DNA of 64,000 nucleotides from JALEFZ01 sp039817415 (GTDB lineage: Bacteria > Bacteroidota > Bacteroidia > J057): NCBI GenBank assembly GCA_039817415.1, contig JBCBVV010000009.1:111430-175429 (forward strand), given 5' to 3'. Shown here one piece after another: positions 33,456 to 42,022 of the stretch (within the stretch, counting starts at the first letter, position 1; the number at the start of each line of letters is the position of its first letter). Below the pieces are notes generated by a model, which was not told where the DNA came from, searched no databases, and saw only the letters and a list, made by a program, of their open reading frames with translations. Both the position numbers and the translations under genes were made by a program.

Positions 33456-36203
33456 ATGAGACGGCTACCCTTCATTTACACCTTAACACTCATTTTATTT
33501 CTTATCCTTTCCTGCCATGTAAAGGGCCAATCGGTTTTTGACAAGAAGGTAAAGGCATATTATCACGAGCGAGCCTTGATTTCTATCATGATCGACATGA
33601 AGATTGATCATAAACTGAAGTTTGAATATCAGTTAGCAGAGGTTGAGGAAGTCTACATAACTGCAAGTATTCCCAGGGTTCCTATTCGGGAAGCCATGAA
33701 GTATCTGCTAGCCAAAACAGATTTAGATTTTAGGCTAAAGGAACCCAATACCATCGTCATTTTTAGATCAGAGAAAAAAAACAAGGAGCCAGACATCCTC
33801 GCATCTTCTGATTCTCCCGAGAAGTTTGATTTTACCGTTTCTGGGGTGGTAAGGGATGCTAATTCAGGAGAGTCTCTTCCGCATGCTACCCTTCAGATTC
33901 CTGCCTTTAGGCTAGGTACCAATACCAATGTTGATGGATGGTTTAGCCTTCTTCATGTGCCTTCAGATACTGTCCTGCTTAGGATCAGTTACATAGGCTA
34001 CCAGAATGCCTATTTCCGCTTAAGTCCAGGAATGGAGATGCAGAAATTGGATATTCGAATGACGCCATTAGACAATATCCTTTCGGCTGTCAACATCGTG
34101 GGGGAGAAAGAAGACCAGATGATGAAGGCTTCAACAGGAATCAGCCAGATTTCCATTTCTCCTGCTCAATTAACTGCTGTTCCAAGCTTGGGAGAAAAAG
34201 ATATTTTCCGATCCCTACAACTGCTACCTGGTGTGAGCGGCTCTAATGAAAGTTCCTCTGGGCTATATATCCGTGGAGGCACACCTGATCAGAATCTGGT
34301 ATTGTTTGACGGCTTTACCGTTTACCATGTGGATCACCTTTTTGGTTTCTTTTCCGCTTTCAACAATCAGGCGATTAAGGATGTACAATTGTTCAAAGGA
34401 GGTTTTGAAGCAAAATATGGGGGCCGCTTATCCTCTGTGGTTGATATTACAGGTAAAGATGGAAACTCTGAAGAATTCAATATCGGAGCAGGGATCAGTT
34501 TATTAAGTGCCAATGTATCTGCAGAAATCCCCTTCGACGAAGGAAAGGGAACCATTCTTCTAACGGGAAGAAGGTCTTTTCAATCCGGTTTATATAATAG
34601 GCTGTTAGACCTCTCCGATGGGGGGAGTACAGGTACAGAAGAAGGAGAAGTAGAAGAACAACCTACAGGGCCTCCTTTTGGAAGAAGAGGATTCGCTAAT
34701 GTCGAACCCGAATCATGGTTTTATGACCTCAATCTAAAAGGGACTTATCGTTCGGGTAAAGATATTTTTTCGATTAGTATGTACAATGGGCAGGATGAAT
34801 TGGACAACAGTCGATATGCAGATGAGAACACTTTCCGAGGCCTATTTGGCCAACAAGAGGATCCTGAGGTCAGTTTCTCCCAGGACATCATAGATCAGTC
34901 AAATTGGGGCAATACAGGAGCAAGTTTGAAGTGGAGCAGAAGGTGGTCAGACAAGCTATATAGTAACTTGCTATTTTCAGGCTCCAACTATTTTAGTTAT
35001 AGAGATCGTGGTAACCAAACCCTTATTTCTCGGCCTGATACGACCATTGACCTTAGCAACAAGAGTGTAGAAGACAATAACCTGCTAGATTATTCGGTGA
35101 AATACGAATGGGAATGGCAGCTCACTCCTATGCATAAGCTAGAGTTTGGAGCCTTTGGAAGCTATCTCGATATCAGATATGACTTTACCCAAAATGATTC
35201 TACCACTGTACTGGCAAGAGACGATCAAGGTCTACTCGGTGGGCTTTATCTCCAAACACAATCTTCTATTTTTGAGAAGGTGTCCGTGAAGCCTGGTATC
35301 AGGATGACATATTATCAACCTACAGAAGAAATCTTGTACGAACCACGGCTACAATTGCAATGGTTTCCAACAAAAAACATCAAAGTTAAGGGGGCAATAG
35401 GGCGTTTTTACCAATTTGCCAATCGAATCATCAGAGAGGATATTTCGCAGGGAAGTCGAGATTTTTGGATCTTATCTGATGGAGAATCTGTCCCTATTGG
35501 CAAATCAGATCATTTGATTCTAGGTCTCGGATATGAGAACAGCGATTATCTATTTGATGTAGAGGCTTACTACAAAAAGCTAGACAATATCACAGAGTAT
35601 TCTACCCGTTTTGTCTTAAATGGCTTTGGTCCCAATTCCACTTTAAATTTTGAGGAGAACTTCTACAATGGACAAGGGCTAGCCAGAGGGATAGAATTTC
35701 TTGCCCAGAAAAAGTCGGGTAATTTGACAGGATGGATCAGTTATACCCTTGGTCGTGTAGAACATGAGTATGAAGTCTATGGCGATGAGCCTTTTCCCGC
35801 AAATCATGACGTAACCAATGAACTGAAGGTGGTGGGCGTTTACAGGGTAGGTAAACTATCTTTTGGGGCAACCTTCGTCTATGCAACAGGCCGACCCTAC
35901 ACAGCGCCCTTGGGAGCCTATACGGTAGAACTTCTTGATGGAGAGACTTCTTCTCATTTTGCAGTTAGCAGTAGGAACTCACTTAGGTTACCCGACTATC
36001 ACCGACTCGATCTATCGATCAACTACGACCTCAACAACTTCTTGGGCGGGAAGGCCCAAACGGGCTTTTCCATCTTTAATTTCTATAACCGAAGTAATAT
36101 TTGGTACAAGGAATTTGATGTAGTGGATGGGACCATTCTTGAAACCAATGTGAATTTCTTGGGATTCACTCCCTCTCTTTATCTGAATTGGAATCTAAAG
36201 TAA
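33456..36203 (+). CDS. TonB-dependent outer-membrane receptor with STN domain
   Basis: A 915-residue receptor. Signal peptide about 1-24; STN domain (secretin/TonB short N-terminal) about 25-110, as in FecA-type signalling receptors; a carboxypeptidase-regulatory-like beta domain about 125-210 (VSGVVRDANSGESLPHATLQI); plug about 225-350 (LQLLPGVSG, LYIRGGTPDQNLVLFDG, AKYGGRLSSVVDI); 22-strand-type barrel to the C terminus, ending SLYLNWNLK. It takes up a substrate using TonB energy. STN domains normally signal to a FecR anti-sigma factor, but none is present here; instead a LytS/LytTR pair follows. DUF4249 lies 45 bp downstream. Substrate unknown. Confidence 0.9.
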   Translation: MRRLPFIYTLTLILFLILSCHVKGQSVFDKKVKAYYHERALISIMIDMKIDHKLKFEYQLAEVEEVYITASIPRVPIREAMKYLLAKTDLDFRLKEPNTIVIFRSEKKNKEPDILASSDSPEKFDFTVSGVVRDANSGESLPHATLQIPAFRLGTNTNVDGWFSLLHVPSDTVLLRISYIGYQNAYFRLSPGMEMQKLDIRMTPLDNILSAVNIVGEKEDQMMKASTGISQISISPAQLTAVPSLGEKDIFRSLQLLPGVSGSNESSSGLYIRGGTPDQNLVLFDGFTVYHVDHLFGFFSAFNNQAIKDVQLFKGGFEAKYGGRLSSVVDITGKDGNSEEFNIGAGISLLSANVSAEIPFDEGKGTILLTGRRSFQSGLYNRLLDLSDGGSTGTEEGEVEEQPTGPPFGRRGFANVEPESWFYDLNLKGTYRSGKDIFSISMYNGQDELDNSRYADENTFRGLFGQQEDPEVSFSQDIIDQSNWGNTGASLKWSRRWSDKLYSNLLFSGSNYFSYRDRGNQTLISRPDTTIDLSNKSVEDNNLLDYSVKYEWEWQLTPMHKLEFGAFGSYLDIRYDFTQNDSTTVLARDDQGLLGGLYLQTQSSIFEKVSVKPGIRMTYYQPTEEILYEPRLQLQWFPTKNIKVKGAIGRFYQFANRIIREDISQGSRDFWILSDGESVPIGKSDHLILGLGYENSDYLFDVEAYYKKLDNITEYSTRFVLNGFGPNSTLNFEENFYNGQGLARGIEFLAQKKSGNLTGWISYTLGRVEHEYEVYGDEPFPANHDVTNELKVVGVYRVGKLSFGATFVYATGRPYTAPLGAYTVELLDGETSSHFAVSSRNSLRLPDYHRLDLSINYDLNNFLGGKAQTGFSIFNFYNRSNIWYKEFDVVDGTILETNVNFLGFTPSLYLNWNLK

Positions 36204-36248
36204 ATCAACATTGTCTAAGCATTAGCTGCTTGGCGAAAAGATCATATC

Positions 36249-37070
36249 ATGAAACTATCTCAAACTCTCTTCCTGATATTTGTTATCTCCCTGTTTTTGC
36301 AGGCGTGTGAAGAAATCAACGCAGTAGAGACCATCGACGAATTGAGCATCGAAGCTTATCTCTTCCCAAATAAGCCTGTTACAGGTGTACACATTTCGAA
36401 AGTTATTCCCTTAGATTCAACTCAGGCTGAGGAGGCCCCAAGGGATATTGAACCCTTGATTATAGATGAGCAAGGTACCCCTTGGCTCCTATCATGGTCT
36501 GCAGAAGATTCAACTTATCAGAATCTTGACCTTGTGATAGAGGAAGGGAAAACTTACAGATTGGAGCTTGCATACAAGGGCAAAACTATCAGTGCAGAAA
36601 CCCTTATTCCAACAGCTCCTCAACAGTTACAAATTTCCCAAACCAGTGTGGGGCGTGTTTTGATTGACGATTTCACGGACCTTCAGAATCAAACCTTTCC
36701 TGACCCAGTTGAGCTCAACTGGGCAGATGAGGAAAATGCGTATTTCTTCGTGGAGGTAAGGAATACAGAATCCAACCCAGATCCTATCAATCAATTATTT
36801 GATGATGGACAGGGTCCACCTAGATTCAGCGATCAGACTGAGCCATCAACTGCCAGTTATTATGCCTTAAATACCATCAGGGACTTAACCCACTTTGGGA
36901 ATCATGTCATCATTGTCTATCGGGTTAATCCTGAATATGTTGCTTTGTATGAAGATAATTCTAGCGGGACTGGCACCTTGAATGAAATTAGGACCAACGT
37001 GCAGAATGGATTTGGGATATTTACGGGGGTAAATAGTGCTTCTGTATCATTTTTTGTAAAGAGAGAATAA
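36249..37070 (+). CDS. DUF4249 lipoprotein, partner of the TonB receptor
   Basis: A 273-residue lipoprotein (lipobox LFLQAC, Cys near residue 20) that resembles DUF4249. The family motif region is EEINAVETIDELSIEAYLFPNKPVTGV near the mature N terminus, a ...GKTYRLELAYKGKTISAETLIP strand pair, and late RVNPEYVALYEDNSSGTG. DUF4249 proteins are regularly encoded just after STN/CarboxypepD-type TonB receptors and probably act as their surface substrate-binding partner, by analogy with SusD, although they are unrelated to it. The next gene starts after 3 bp. Confidence 0.85.
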   Translation: MKLSQTLFLIFVISLFLQACEEINAVETIDELSIEAYLFPNKPVTGVHISKVIPLDSTQAEEAPRDIEPLIIDEQGTPWLLSWSAEDSTYQNLDLVIEEGKTYRLELAYKGKTISAETLIPTAPQQLQISQTSVGRVLIDDFTDLQNQTFPDPVELNWADEENAYFFVEVRNTESNPDPINQLFDDGQGPPRFSDQTEPSTASYYALNTIRDLTHFGNHVIIVYRVNPEYVALYEDNSSGTGTLNEIRTNVQNGFGIFTGVNSASVSFFVKRE

Positions 37071-37073
37071 GGG

Positions 37074-38153
37074 ATGAAGCTTTCTAGCAAGAATTTAGAG
37101 CCATTTTGGCATGGGTTATTTTGGGTCTTATTGTTTGGGCTTACCCTTGGCTTGAGCAGAACTATTCTGCCTGCTCGGCTGGCCTTCATCATAGGAATCT
37201 CGAGGTTGGGAATTCTCATGTTGGTGGTGTATGGCCATGCCTTTCTACTTGCCCCCTTTGTCTTCCCGCCCAAGAAAAAAATAATAGTTTATCTGGTCGG
37301 AACGGTATCTTTGTGTGCCTTATCTATTTTTCTCCTCGACATCGTATTCCAAATGGGGCATGAAGCTAGGAGACTCGCCTTTGAGAGGGGCCAAATTAAA
37401 TTCCCCTTTCCGAACTTACCCAGAGGAGGTCCACCTCGCTATTTCCCCCATATATTTCTGACAATATTAAGTATTCTGATAAGTGCGGCGTATGTTTTGG
37501 CCAAAACTGTCGTCCAAAAAGAACGGCAAAAAGAGGTATTAAGGGTGGAAAAATCAGAGTATGAACTCAACTTCCTTAGATCTCAGATCAATCCGCATTT
37601 CCTATTTAATGCCCTAAATAACCTGCATGCCATCTTTATGATCTACCCTGAAAAGGGAGAAAAATACTTACTGAAATTGAGCGAGATGCTTCGATATGTT
37701 TTGGAAGAATGTAAACAGCCAAGGGTTTCCCTGAAGAAGGAAATGCAATATTTGCACAACTACATTTTCTTCCAACAGGCAAAGGAGCATGAATCAAAAA
37801 AGATAAACTTTCAGGTGGAGGGAAGGGGAATAAATGAAGTATCGATTGAGCCTATGTTGCTGATTGTGCTCCTTGAAAATGCCTTTCAGCATAGCTATTC
37901 GCCAGATGATCATGAGCAATTTATTTGTATCAAGGTGGAGGTAAATGAAGATGTTTTTCGATTTCAGGTTCGAAACAATATCCCTTTACAACAAGCGCAT
38001 GCTCCCCAAGAAACCCTCGTCCATCACGGTATTGGCTTACAAAATGTCAAACGAAGGTTGGAATTGAACTATCCTCAATCTCATACCCTAAATCATGGCC
38101 CAAAAGGGAATGAGTATATCGCAGAAATTACCATTAATCGATCATTTTTATGA
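37074..38153 (+). CDS. LytS/YehU-type sensor histidine kinase
   Basis: A 359-residue kinase with four N-terminal membrane segments (about residues 12-140), a short coiled coil and a His_kinase/HATPase pair. The phospho-acceptor is in RSQINPHFLFNALNN near residue 175, and the nucleotide-binding N box is LLIVLLENAFQH near 262 with GIGLQNVKRRLEL near 322. There is no large periplasmic sensory domain, so the signal is probably sensed in the membrane or through a partner. The gene begins 3 bp after DUF4249 and overlaps the response regulator by 4 bp, which indicates one operon. Confidence 0.9.
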   Translation: MKLSSKNLEPFWHGLFWVLLFGLTLGLSRTILPARLAFIIGISRLGILMLVVYGHAFLLAPFVFPPKKKIIVYLVGTVSLCALSIFLLDIVFQMGHEARRLAFERGQIKFPFPNLPRGGPPRYFPHIFLTILSILISAAYVLAKTVVQKERQKEVLRVEKSEYELNFLRSQINPHFLFNALNNLHAIFMIYPEKGEKYLLKLSEMLRYVLEECKQPRVSLKKEMQYLHNYIFFQQAKEHESKKINFQVEGRGINEVSIEPMLLIVLLENAFQHSYSPDDHEQFICIKVEVNEDVFRFQVRNNIPLQQAHAPQETLVHHGIGLQNVKRRLELNYPQSHTLNHGPKGNEYIAEITINRSFL

Positions 38154-38866
38154 TTTCATGCATGGTCTTGGACGATGAGCAATACGCTCGCGAATTGCTT
38201 ACCACCTACATATCACATGTGGATCATCTGCAGGTCTCTAAAACCTGTAGAAATACCTTTGAGGCAGAATCATATTTATCTTGCAATCAGGTTGATGTGG
38301 TTTTTATGGACATAGAAATGCCTGGAAGAAAAGGAACAAAGTTCTTGAAGGAAAATGCTCAGAAAGATTTTCCTTTAACTGTTTTTACGACGGCTTATTC
38401 GGAGTATGCCTTAGACGGATTTGAACTGGATGCAGTCGATTACCTCCTTAAACCTATTGGTTTTCAGCGCTTTATGCGAGCAGTTGAAAAGCTAAAAAAG
38501 ATACTCCTGCCTAATCAGCAAGTCGATGAAAATTCTCCTCAGACCGACTCAACTACCTCTATTTGGGTGAAGGAGGGGTATGGGTACAAAAAAATTCTTT
38601 TTGAAGATCTATTGTATGTAGAATCCATGAGAGAGTATATCGCCTATCACACCATTAATGGCCGAATTTTGGAACTCAAGTCTATGGCCAAAATCCAGAA
38701 GGAGCTACCCGAAAAGGAATTTGTCAGAATCCACCGTTCTTTTCTCCTAGCCAAAAAAGAGATTGTTGCTTTTAGTTCGAATGAAGTAACCTTATCAAAT
38801 GGAAGAGTATTTCCGATTGGCAAGACCTATAGAAAGAAGCTCGATCCTTCTACCTTCCTAGGTTAA
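38150..38866 (+). CDS. LytTR-type response regulator
   Basis: A 238-residue response regulator. The receiver domain covers about 1-118 with acidic DDE near the start, the phospho-acceptor Asp54 in VVFMDIEMPG, and a conserved Lys in YLLKPIGF. A LytTR DNA-binding domain fills about 140-236 (DLLYVESMREYIAYHT, FVRIHRSFLLAKK, PIGKTYRKKL). It is coupled to the kinase by a 4-bp overlap. The target promoter is not known; no LytTR-type direct repeats were recognised in front of the receptor. Its 3' end overlaps the stop of the convergent DsbA-like gene by 4 bp. Confidence 0.92.
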   Translation: MISCMVLDDEQYARELLTTYISHVDHLQVSKTCRNTFEAESYLSCNQVDVVFMDIEMPGRKGTKFLKENAQKDFPLTVFTTAYSEYALDGFELDAVDYLLKPIGFQRFMRAVEKLKKILLPNQQVDENSPQTDSTTSIWVKEGYGYKKILFEDLLYVESMREYIAYHTINGRILELKSMAKIQKELPEKEFVRIHRSFLLAKKEIVAFSSNEVTLSNGRVFPIGKTYRKKLDPSTFLG

Positions 38867-39519
38867 GCTTCTGACGCCTTTGCCTTCAGGCTTTCAAAAT
38901 TCTTTTCGAGCTCCTCTAGCGGAAGATAGCCGTGCGCGAGAAGGTATAATTTCCCCTTAGCTTCAGCTACGATAGACGGAAATCCATTAATTCCTAGTTC
39001 GCCGACAAACTCGAATTCTTTCAACATACCTTGTGCAGTCTCAGGCTCATCATAGAGGCGAGAAAATTCTTCTTCATCTACGCCAAATTCAGCCGCAGCC
39101 TTTACATAAGCCTCTTTGTCATCCGGCTGTATCCCGTCGAAATAGACTGCTTGTTGAAGCCTTCCAGCGTATTCCAACTGCCTGGCTGGTAAGAGTTTTT
39201 TGAAGATCAACATGGCTTTTGCAGCAGGAATGGAAGTGAAGATGGCGTCGCCAGGTTCTAAAATGCCTTCAAGAAATCCTTCTCCAAACATGACCCCTGT
39301 ACGATCCTCAACAGTCTTGTAGGCTTGTTTGATGTAGCCAGCTACTTGCCCAATGGGGCCAATTCTAGAGCCCGAAATCATACCTCCAGAAAAAACTTCC
39401 AGCTTGATTTCTTCCTGATGCTTCATGGCAAATTCCTGCATCACAGGTGAAAAACCATAACACCAACCACAAAGGGCATCGTAGAAGTACATCATGTTGA
39501 TGCGCGAATCCTGACTCAT
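38863..39519 (-). CDS. DsbA-family thiol oxidoreductase, FrnE-like
   Basis: A 218-residue protein with a thioredoxin fold and a helical insertion, resembling the cytoplasmic DsbA/FrnE branch. The active site is CGWC (Cys17 and Cys20, in YDALCGWCYGF) and the cis-Pro loop is NGFPSIV near residue 178. No signal peptide is present, so it acts in the cytoplasm, perhaps as a disulphide isomerase or a glutathione-linked enzyme. A CAAAGGTA box at 39536-39543, TACCTTTG on the minus strand, fits a -7 promoter element close to the start. Confidence 0.85.
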   Translation of the reverse strand: MSQDSRINMMYFYDALCGWCYGFSPVMQEFAMKHQEEIKLEVFSGGMISGSRIGPIGQVAGYIKQAYKTVEDRTGVMFGEGFLEGILEPGDAIFTSIPAAKAMLIFKKLLPARQLEYAGRLQQAVYFDGIQPDDKEAYVKAAAEFGVDEEEFSRLYDEPETAQGMLKEFEFVGELGINGFPSIVAEAKGKLYLLAHGYLPLEELEKNFESLKAKASEA

Positions 39520-39586
39520 ATTGATCGATTTTGGGCAAAGGTAAACTCTTCCTAGGAATTTCCTTTGTCGTTTAGCTGATAGGATG

Positions 39587-39619
39587 AAAAAGGAAGGAGT
39601 TTCCTTGAGGAAACCCCTT
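39587..39619 (-). terminator. Terminator of the beta-barrel gene
   Basis: AAGGAGTTTCC (39594-39604), a TTGA loop and GGAAACCCCTT (39609-39619) form an 11-bp stem with one A-C mismatch. Read on the minus strand it is followed by CCTTTTTC, 32 bp after the stop codon. Confidence 0.7.
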
Positions 39620-39650
39620 CATCCATTCCTTGTTTGTATCCTGCGGGTCT

Positions 39651-40271
39651 CTACTTAAGAACCATTCCAAGGCTCATATTTAGAAAAAATCCACTTTCAT
39701 AGGTTTTGTGTGTAAATGTGCTTCCGTCAGCTCTTGCCACTTGAATATCCCTCCCGTCTAACTGGTCATTTCCAAAACTCGCCACATTGAACCAAAACCT
39801 AGCGACTGGTTCGAAGAATGCCTTTTGCTGCTTGTCTAAAAATAAGCGATAGGAGAGGGCAGGTCCCATTTCGAAGGTCTTATAGCTAATACCTTCTTGA
39901 GTGGTAGATTCAGTAAGGTCATATTGATGAACCTTAAATTCCCAAAAAATCTGACCATTAGAATTGAAGCGATATCCCACGCCACCGCCAGTGGAAAAAG
40001 GAGCAACTTGGGTGTCAAAATTCACTCTGTCTTCCGCCTTCATCGCGGCTTTTCCAAACTTATGGTAATTCAAAAAGGCTCCGTGGGAATATTCGAAGTA
40101 CCAATTTCTAGTGGTGTAGGTAAAGGCAATATTGGTCCCATTGAGGAGAAAGGGCTGACTAAGACCAGCCATGATAGAAAGCTTATTGGTGTTGGTTCTT
40201 TCTTTTTGCTGTGCAAAGGTTGAACTAAAAAGGATAGTAACAAGGCTGATAAATAAGATGATTCGTTTCAT
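39651..40271 (-). CDS. Small outer-membrane beta-barrel protein
   Basis: A 206-residue exported protein. The start at 40271 gives a clean signal peptide ending at FAQQ; a longer frame to 40331 adds a non-hydrophobic leader. The mature part shows alternating barrel-like strands (FAFTYTTRNWYFEYSHG-like segment, VGYRFNSNGQIFWEFKVHQYDL, ALSYRLFLD) and ends in SLGMVLK. It resembles the porin-like proteins of about 200 residues common in the phylum. Function is unknown. It lies downstream of the AraC regulator on the same strand, separated by 90 bp. Confidence 0.65.
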   Translation of the reverse strand: MKRIILFISLVTILFSSTFAQQKERTNTNKLSIMAGLSQPFLLNGTNIAFTYTTRNWYFEYSHGAFLNYHKFGKAAMKAEDRVNFDTQVAPFSTGGGVGYRFNSNGQIFWEFKVHQYDLTESTTQEGISYKTFEMGPALSYRLFLDKQQKAFFEPVARFWFNVASFGNDQLDGRDIQVARADGSTFTHKTYESGFFLNMSLGMVLK

Positions 40272-40341
40272 AATAAACAGATTTGTGTTTGATTTTCGAT
40301 GGGAGCAAATAGCCACCATAGACAAACACAATCGCCTTATC

Positions 40342-40395
40342 TGAGAAGTTGAGCCTTGTTTCTAGGAAGATGATACCTTTTTGAGAAGTTGAGCC
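40342..40395. repeat. 14-bp direct repeat at the end of the AraC-type gene
   Basis: TGAGAAGTTGAGCC occurs at 40342-40355 and again at 40382-40395, 40 bp apart. The second copy encodes part of the C-terminal AQLLK of the regulator, and the first lies just past its stop codon. It looks like a small local duplication. Confidence 0.7.
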
Positions 40396-41498
40396 CTTCT
40401 ATATTGTGAAGGTGTTGTGCCCGTTTGCTGCTTAAAGACTCGATTAATGGAAGCTTTCGAATTAAAGCCGGACTCCAACCCAAGGGCAAGAATGGTGAAT
40501 TGGCTATGATCTGGAGAAATCAAGAGTTTCTTCAAATGATCTAATCTGTAGGTGTTCACGAAATCAAAGAATGATTTTCCTTCCCCTTGATTTAAGTAAT
40601 TGGATAGTTGATAGGGGGGCACTCCAACCTCTTCGGCTAGCTCATTCAAGGTCAGGTTGGGACGAAGGAAGAGTTGATCTTGTTTGAAAAGAAGTGTCAG
40701 CTTTTTTTGAATGGATTCAGCTAAATCTACCTGAACATGGCTTGGTGTTGTTGGTGAATTCGTAACCGGTTCTACAGGAATAATTTGTTGCTGAAGGATT
40801 TCCTCCATCACATAATGTCTAATTCCATTGATGGTAAAATAAAATAGACTGAGGGTAAGTGCGCTATTGAGTCCCAAATACACGGTCGGAATATCCAGTT
40901 CCACCAACTGTAGATTGGAGATGATGAAGGCAATGATAGTCAGGCTGGTGATAATCAAGTAAAGGAGTGTAAATATCTTCAGCCAGTTAAATTGCATATG
41001 CTCAAGCTGGGAAAAGTTCTCCTTTAGGTTGTGCTGTTCCAAATTGATTTTTCGTAATAGCCAAAGTAAGCCAATGATAATGTAGAGGCTATTCCCTTTG
41101 TAGAAGAAATGATAAATCGCAGGAGGATTGTTGTACAGCTCCTCGAGACCTGCACGATCATATCCATTCCAGATGAAGTGGTCTCCGATACCATAGAGAA
41201 AAAAGAGAGTGGGTAAGAGAAAAATCCAAAGGTATAAGGGATTCCATTCTCTGGGCGAAACAATGAGTAGAGTGTAAATGAAGAAAACGGGGAAAATGAA
41301 AAAGGGCATAAAAGATTCAAGGATAAAGATCCATGAACTGTCATAATTCCTCACATATATATCAGCCAACAAAACAGTCCCAAAGATGAGATTGGTGAGA
41401 ACCAGAAGGTAATCGGTGAGGTGCTTTGGCTTTTTCCGAAGGATGAAAAAGACAAAAATGGCCAGTATAACTGCTCCTATGAGATTGATTTCTTTCAA
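40362..41498 (-). CDS. Membrane-anchored AraC-family regulator
   Basis: A 378-residue protein with about seven N-terminal membrane segments (residues 5-230) joined to a C-terminal AraC-type DNA-binding domain at about 270-370. The DNA-binding part contains LTLNELAEEVGVPPYQLSNYLNQGEGKSFFDFVN and the second helix-turn-helix LALGLESGFNSKASINRVFKQQTG. This architecture is common in Bacteroidota: the membrane part probably senses an unknown signal. The VOC gene ends 14 bp upstream, so the two likely form an operon. Confidence 0.88.
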   Translation of the reverse strand: MKEINLIGAVILAIFVFFILRKKPKHLTDYLLVLTNLIFGTVLLADIYVRNYDSSWIFILESFMPFFIFPVFFIYTLLIVSPREWNPLYLWIFLLPTLFFLYGIGDHFIWNGYDRAGLEELYNNPPAIYHFFYKGNSLYIIIGLLWLLRKINLEQHNLKENFSQLEHMQFNWLKIFTLLYLIITSLTIIAFIISNLQLVELDIPTVYLGLNSALTLSLFYFTINGIRHYVMEEILQQQIIPVEPVTNSPTTPSHVQVDLAESIQKKLTLLFKQDQLFLRPNLTLNELAEEVGVPPYQLSNYLNQGEGKSFFDFVNTYRLDHLKKLLISPDHSQFTILALGLESGFNSKASINRVFKQQTGTTPSQYRRAQLLKKVSSS

Positions 41499-41512
41499 TT
41501 TACAATGGACTT

Positions 41513-41905
41513 CTAGGCTGTTAACTCAACTCTGTTACCCTCTGGATCAAGAATGACCGATTCATAATAGCCATCTCCCGTCCATCTGGGTTCCCCAACA
41601 ATTTCCAGACCCTCTCTTCTGATTTTTTCTGTCATTTCGTCTACAGCTTGTTCGCTTCCTAAGCTAATGGCAAAATGAATCAAGCCAGTGAACTGCTCAT
41701 AGATATCCATTTGATTTTCTGGAATGGAGGGCATGTTCATCAACTCCAATCTTGGACCTTGTTCGAAGCTAAGGAAATAGGAATAAAAATTTTTTGTTGG
41801 GTTGTGGTATTTCTCTCCTGAATTAGCTCCGAAATAGGACTCGTAAAAAGCTCTCATCTTTTCTAAGTCCTTAACCCAGATTGCGATATGTTCTATACTA
41901 GCCAT
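41513..41905 (-). CDS. VOC-family (glyoxalase/dioxygenase-like) protein
   Basis: A 130-residue vicinal-oxygen-chelate protein, read from MASIEHIAIWVKDLEKMRAFYESYFG, with the second half module around LIHFAISLGSEQAVDEMTEKI and the ending ESVILDPEGNRVELT. His6, Glu73-like and the final Glu are the usual metal-site positions, but metal dependence cannot be shown. Members range from glyoxalase I to resistance proteins. It is the first gene of a probable two-gene operon with the AraC-type regulator. A CAAATTTA box at 41928-41935 lies 23 bp upstream and reads TAAATTTG on the minus strand. Confidence 0.85.
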   Translation of the reverse strand: MASIEHIAIWVKDLEKMRAFYESYFGANSGEKYHNPTKNFYSYFLSFEQGPRLELMNMPSIPENQMDIYEQFTGLIHFAISLGSEQAVDEMTEKIRREGLEIVGEPRWTGDGYYESVILDPEGNRVELTA

Positions 41906-42022
41906 GACTTCATTTTAGGGGAAAATACAAATTTATGCTACATCTATGCATAGAGGGGAATTTGTACGACAATTATTCATCTAGTATTTTTTATATTGGT
42001 GTTGAATTTATGGATCCTGAAC

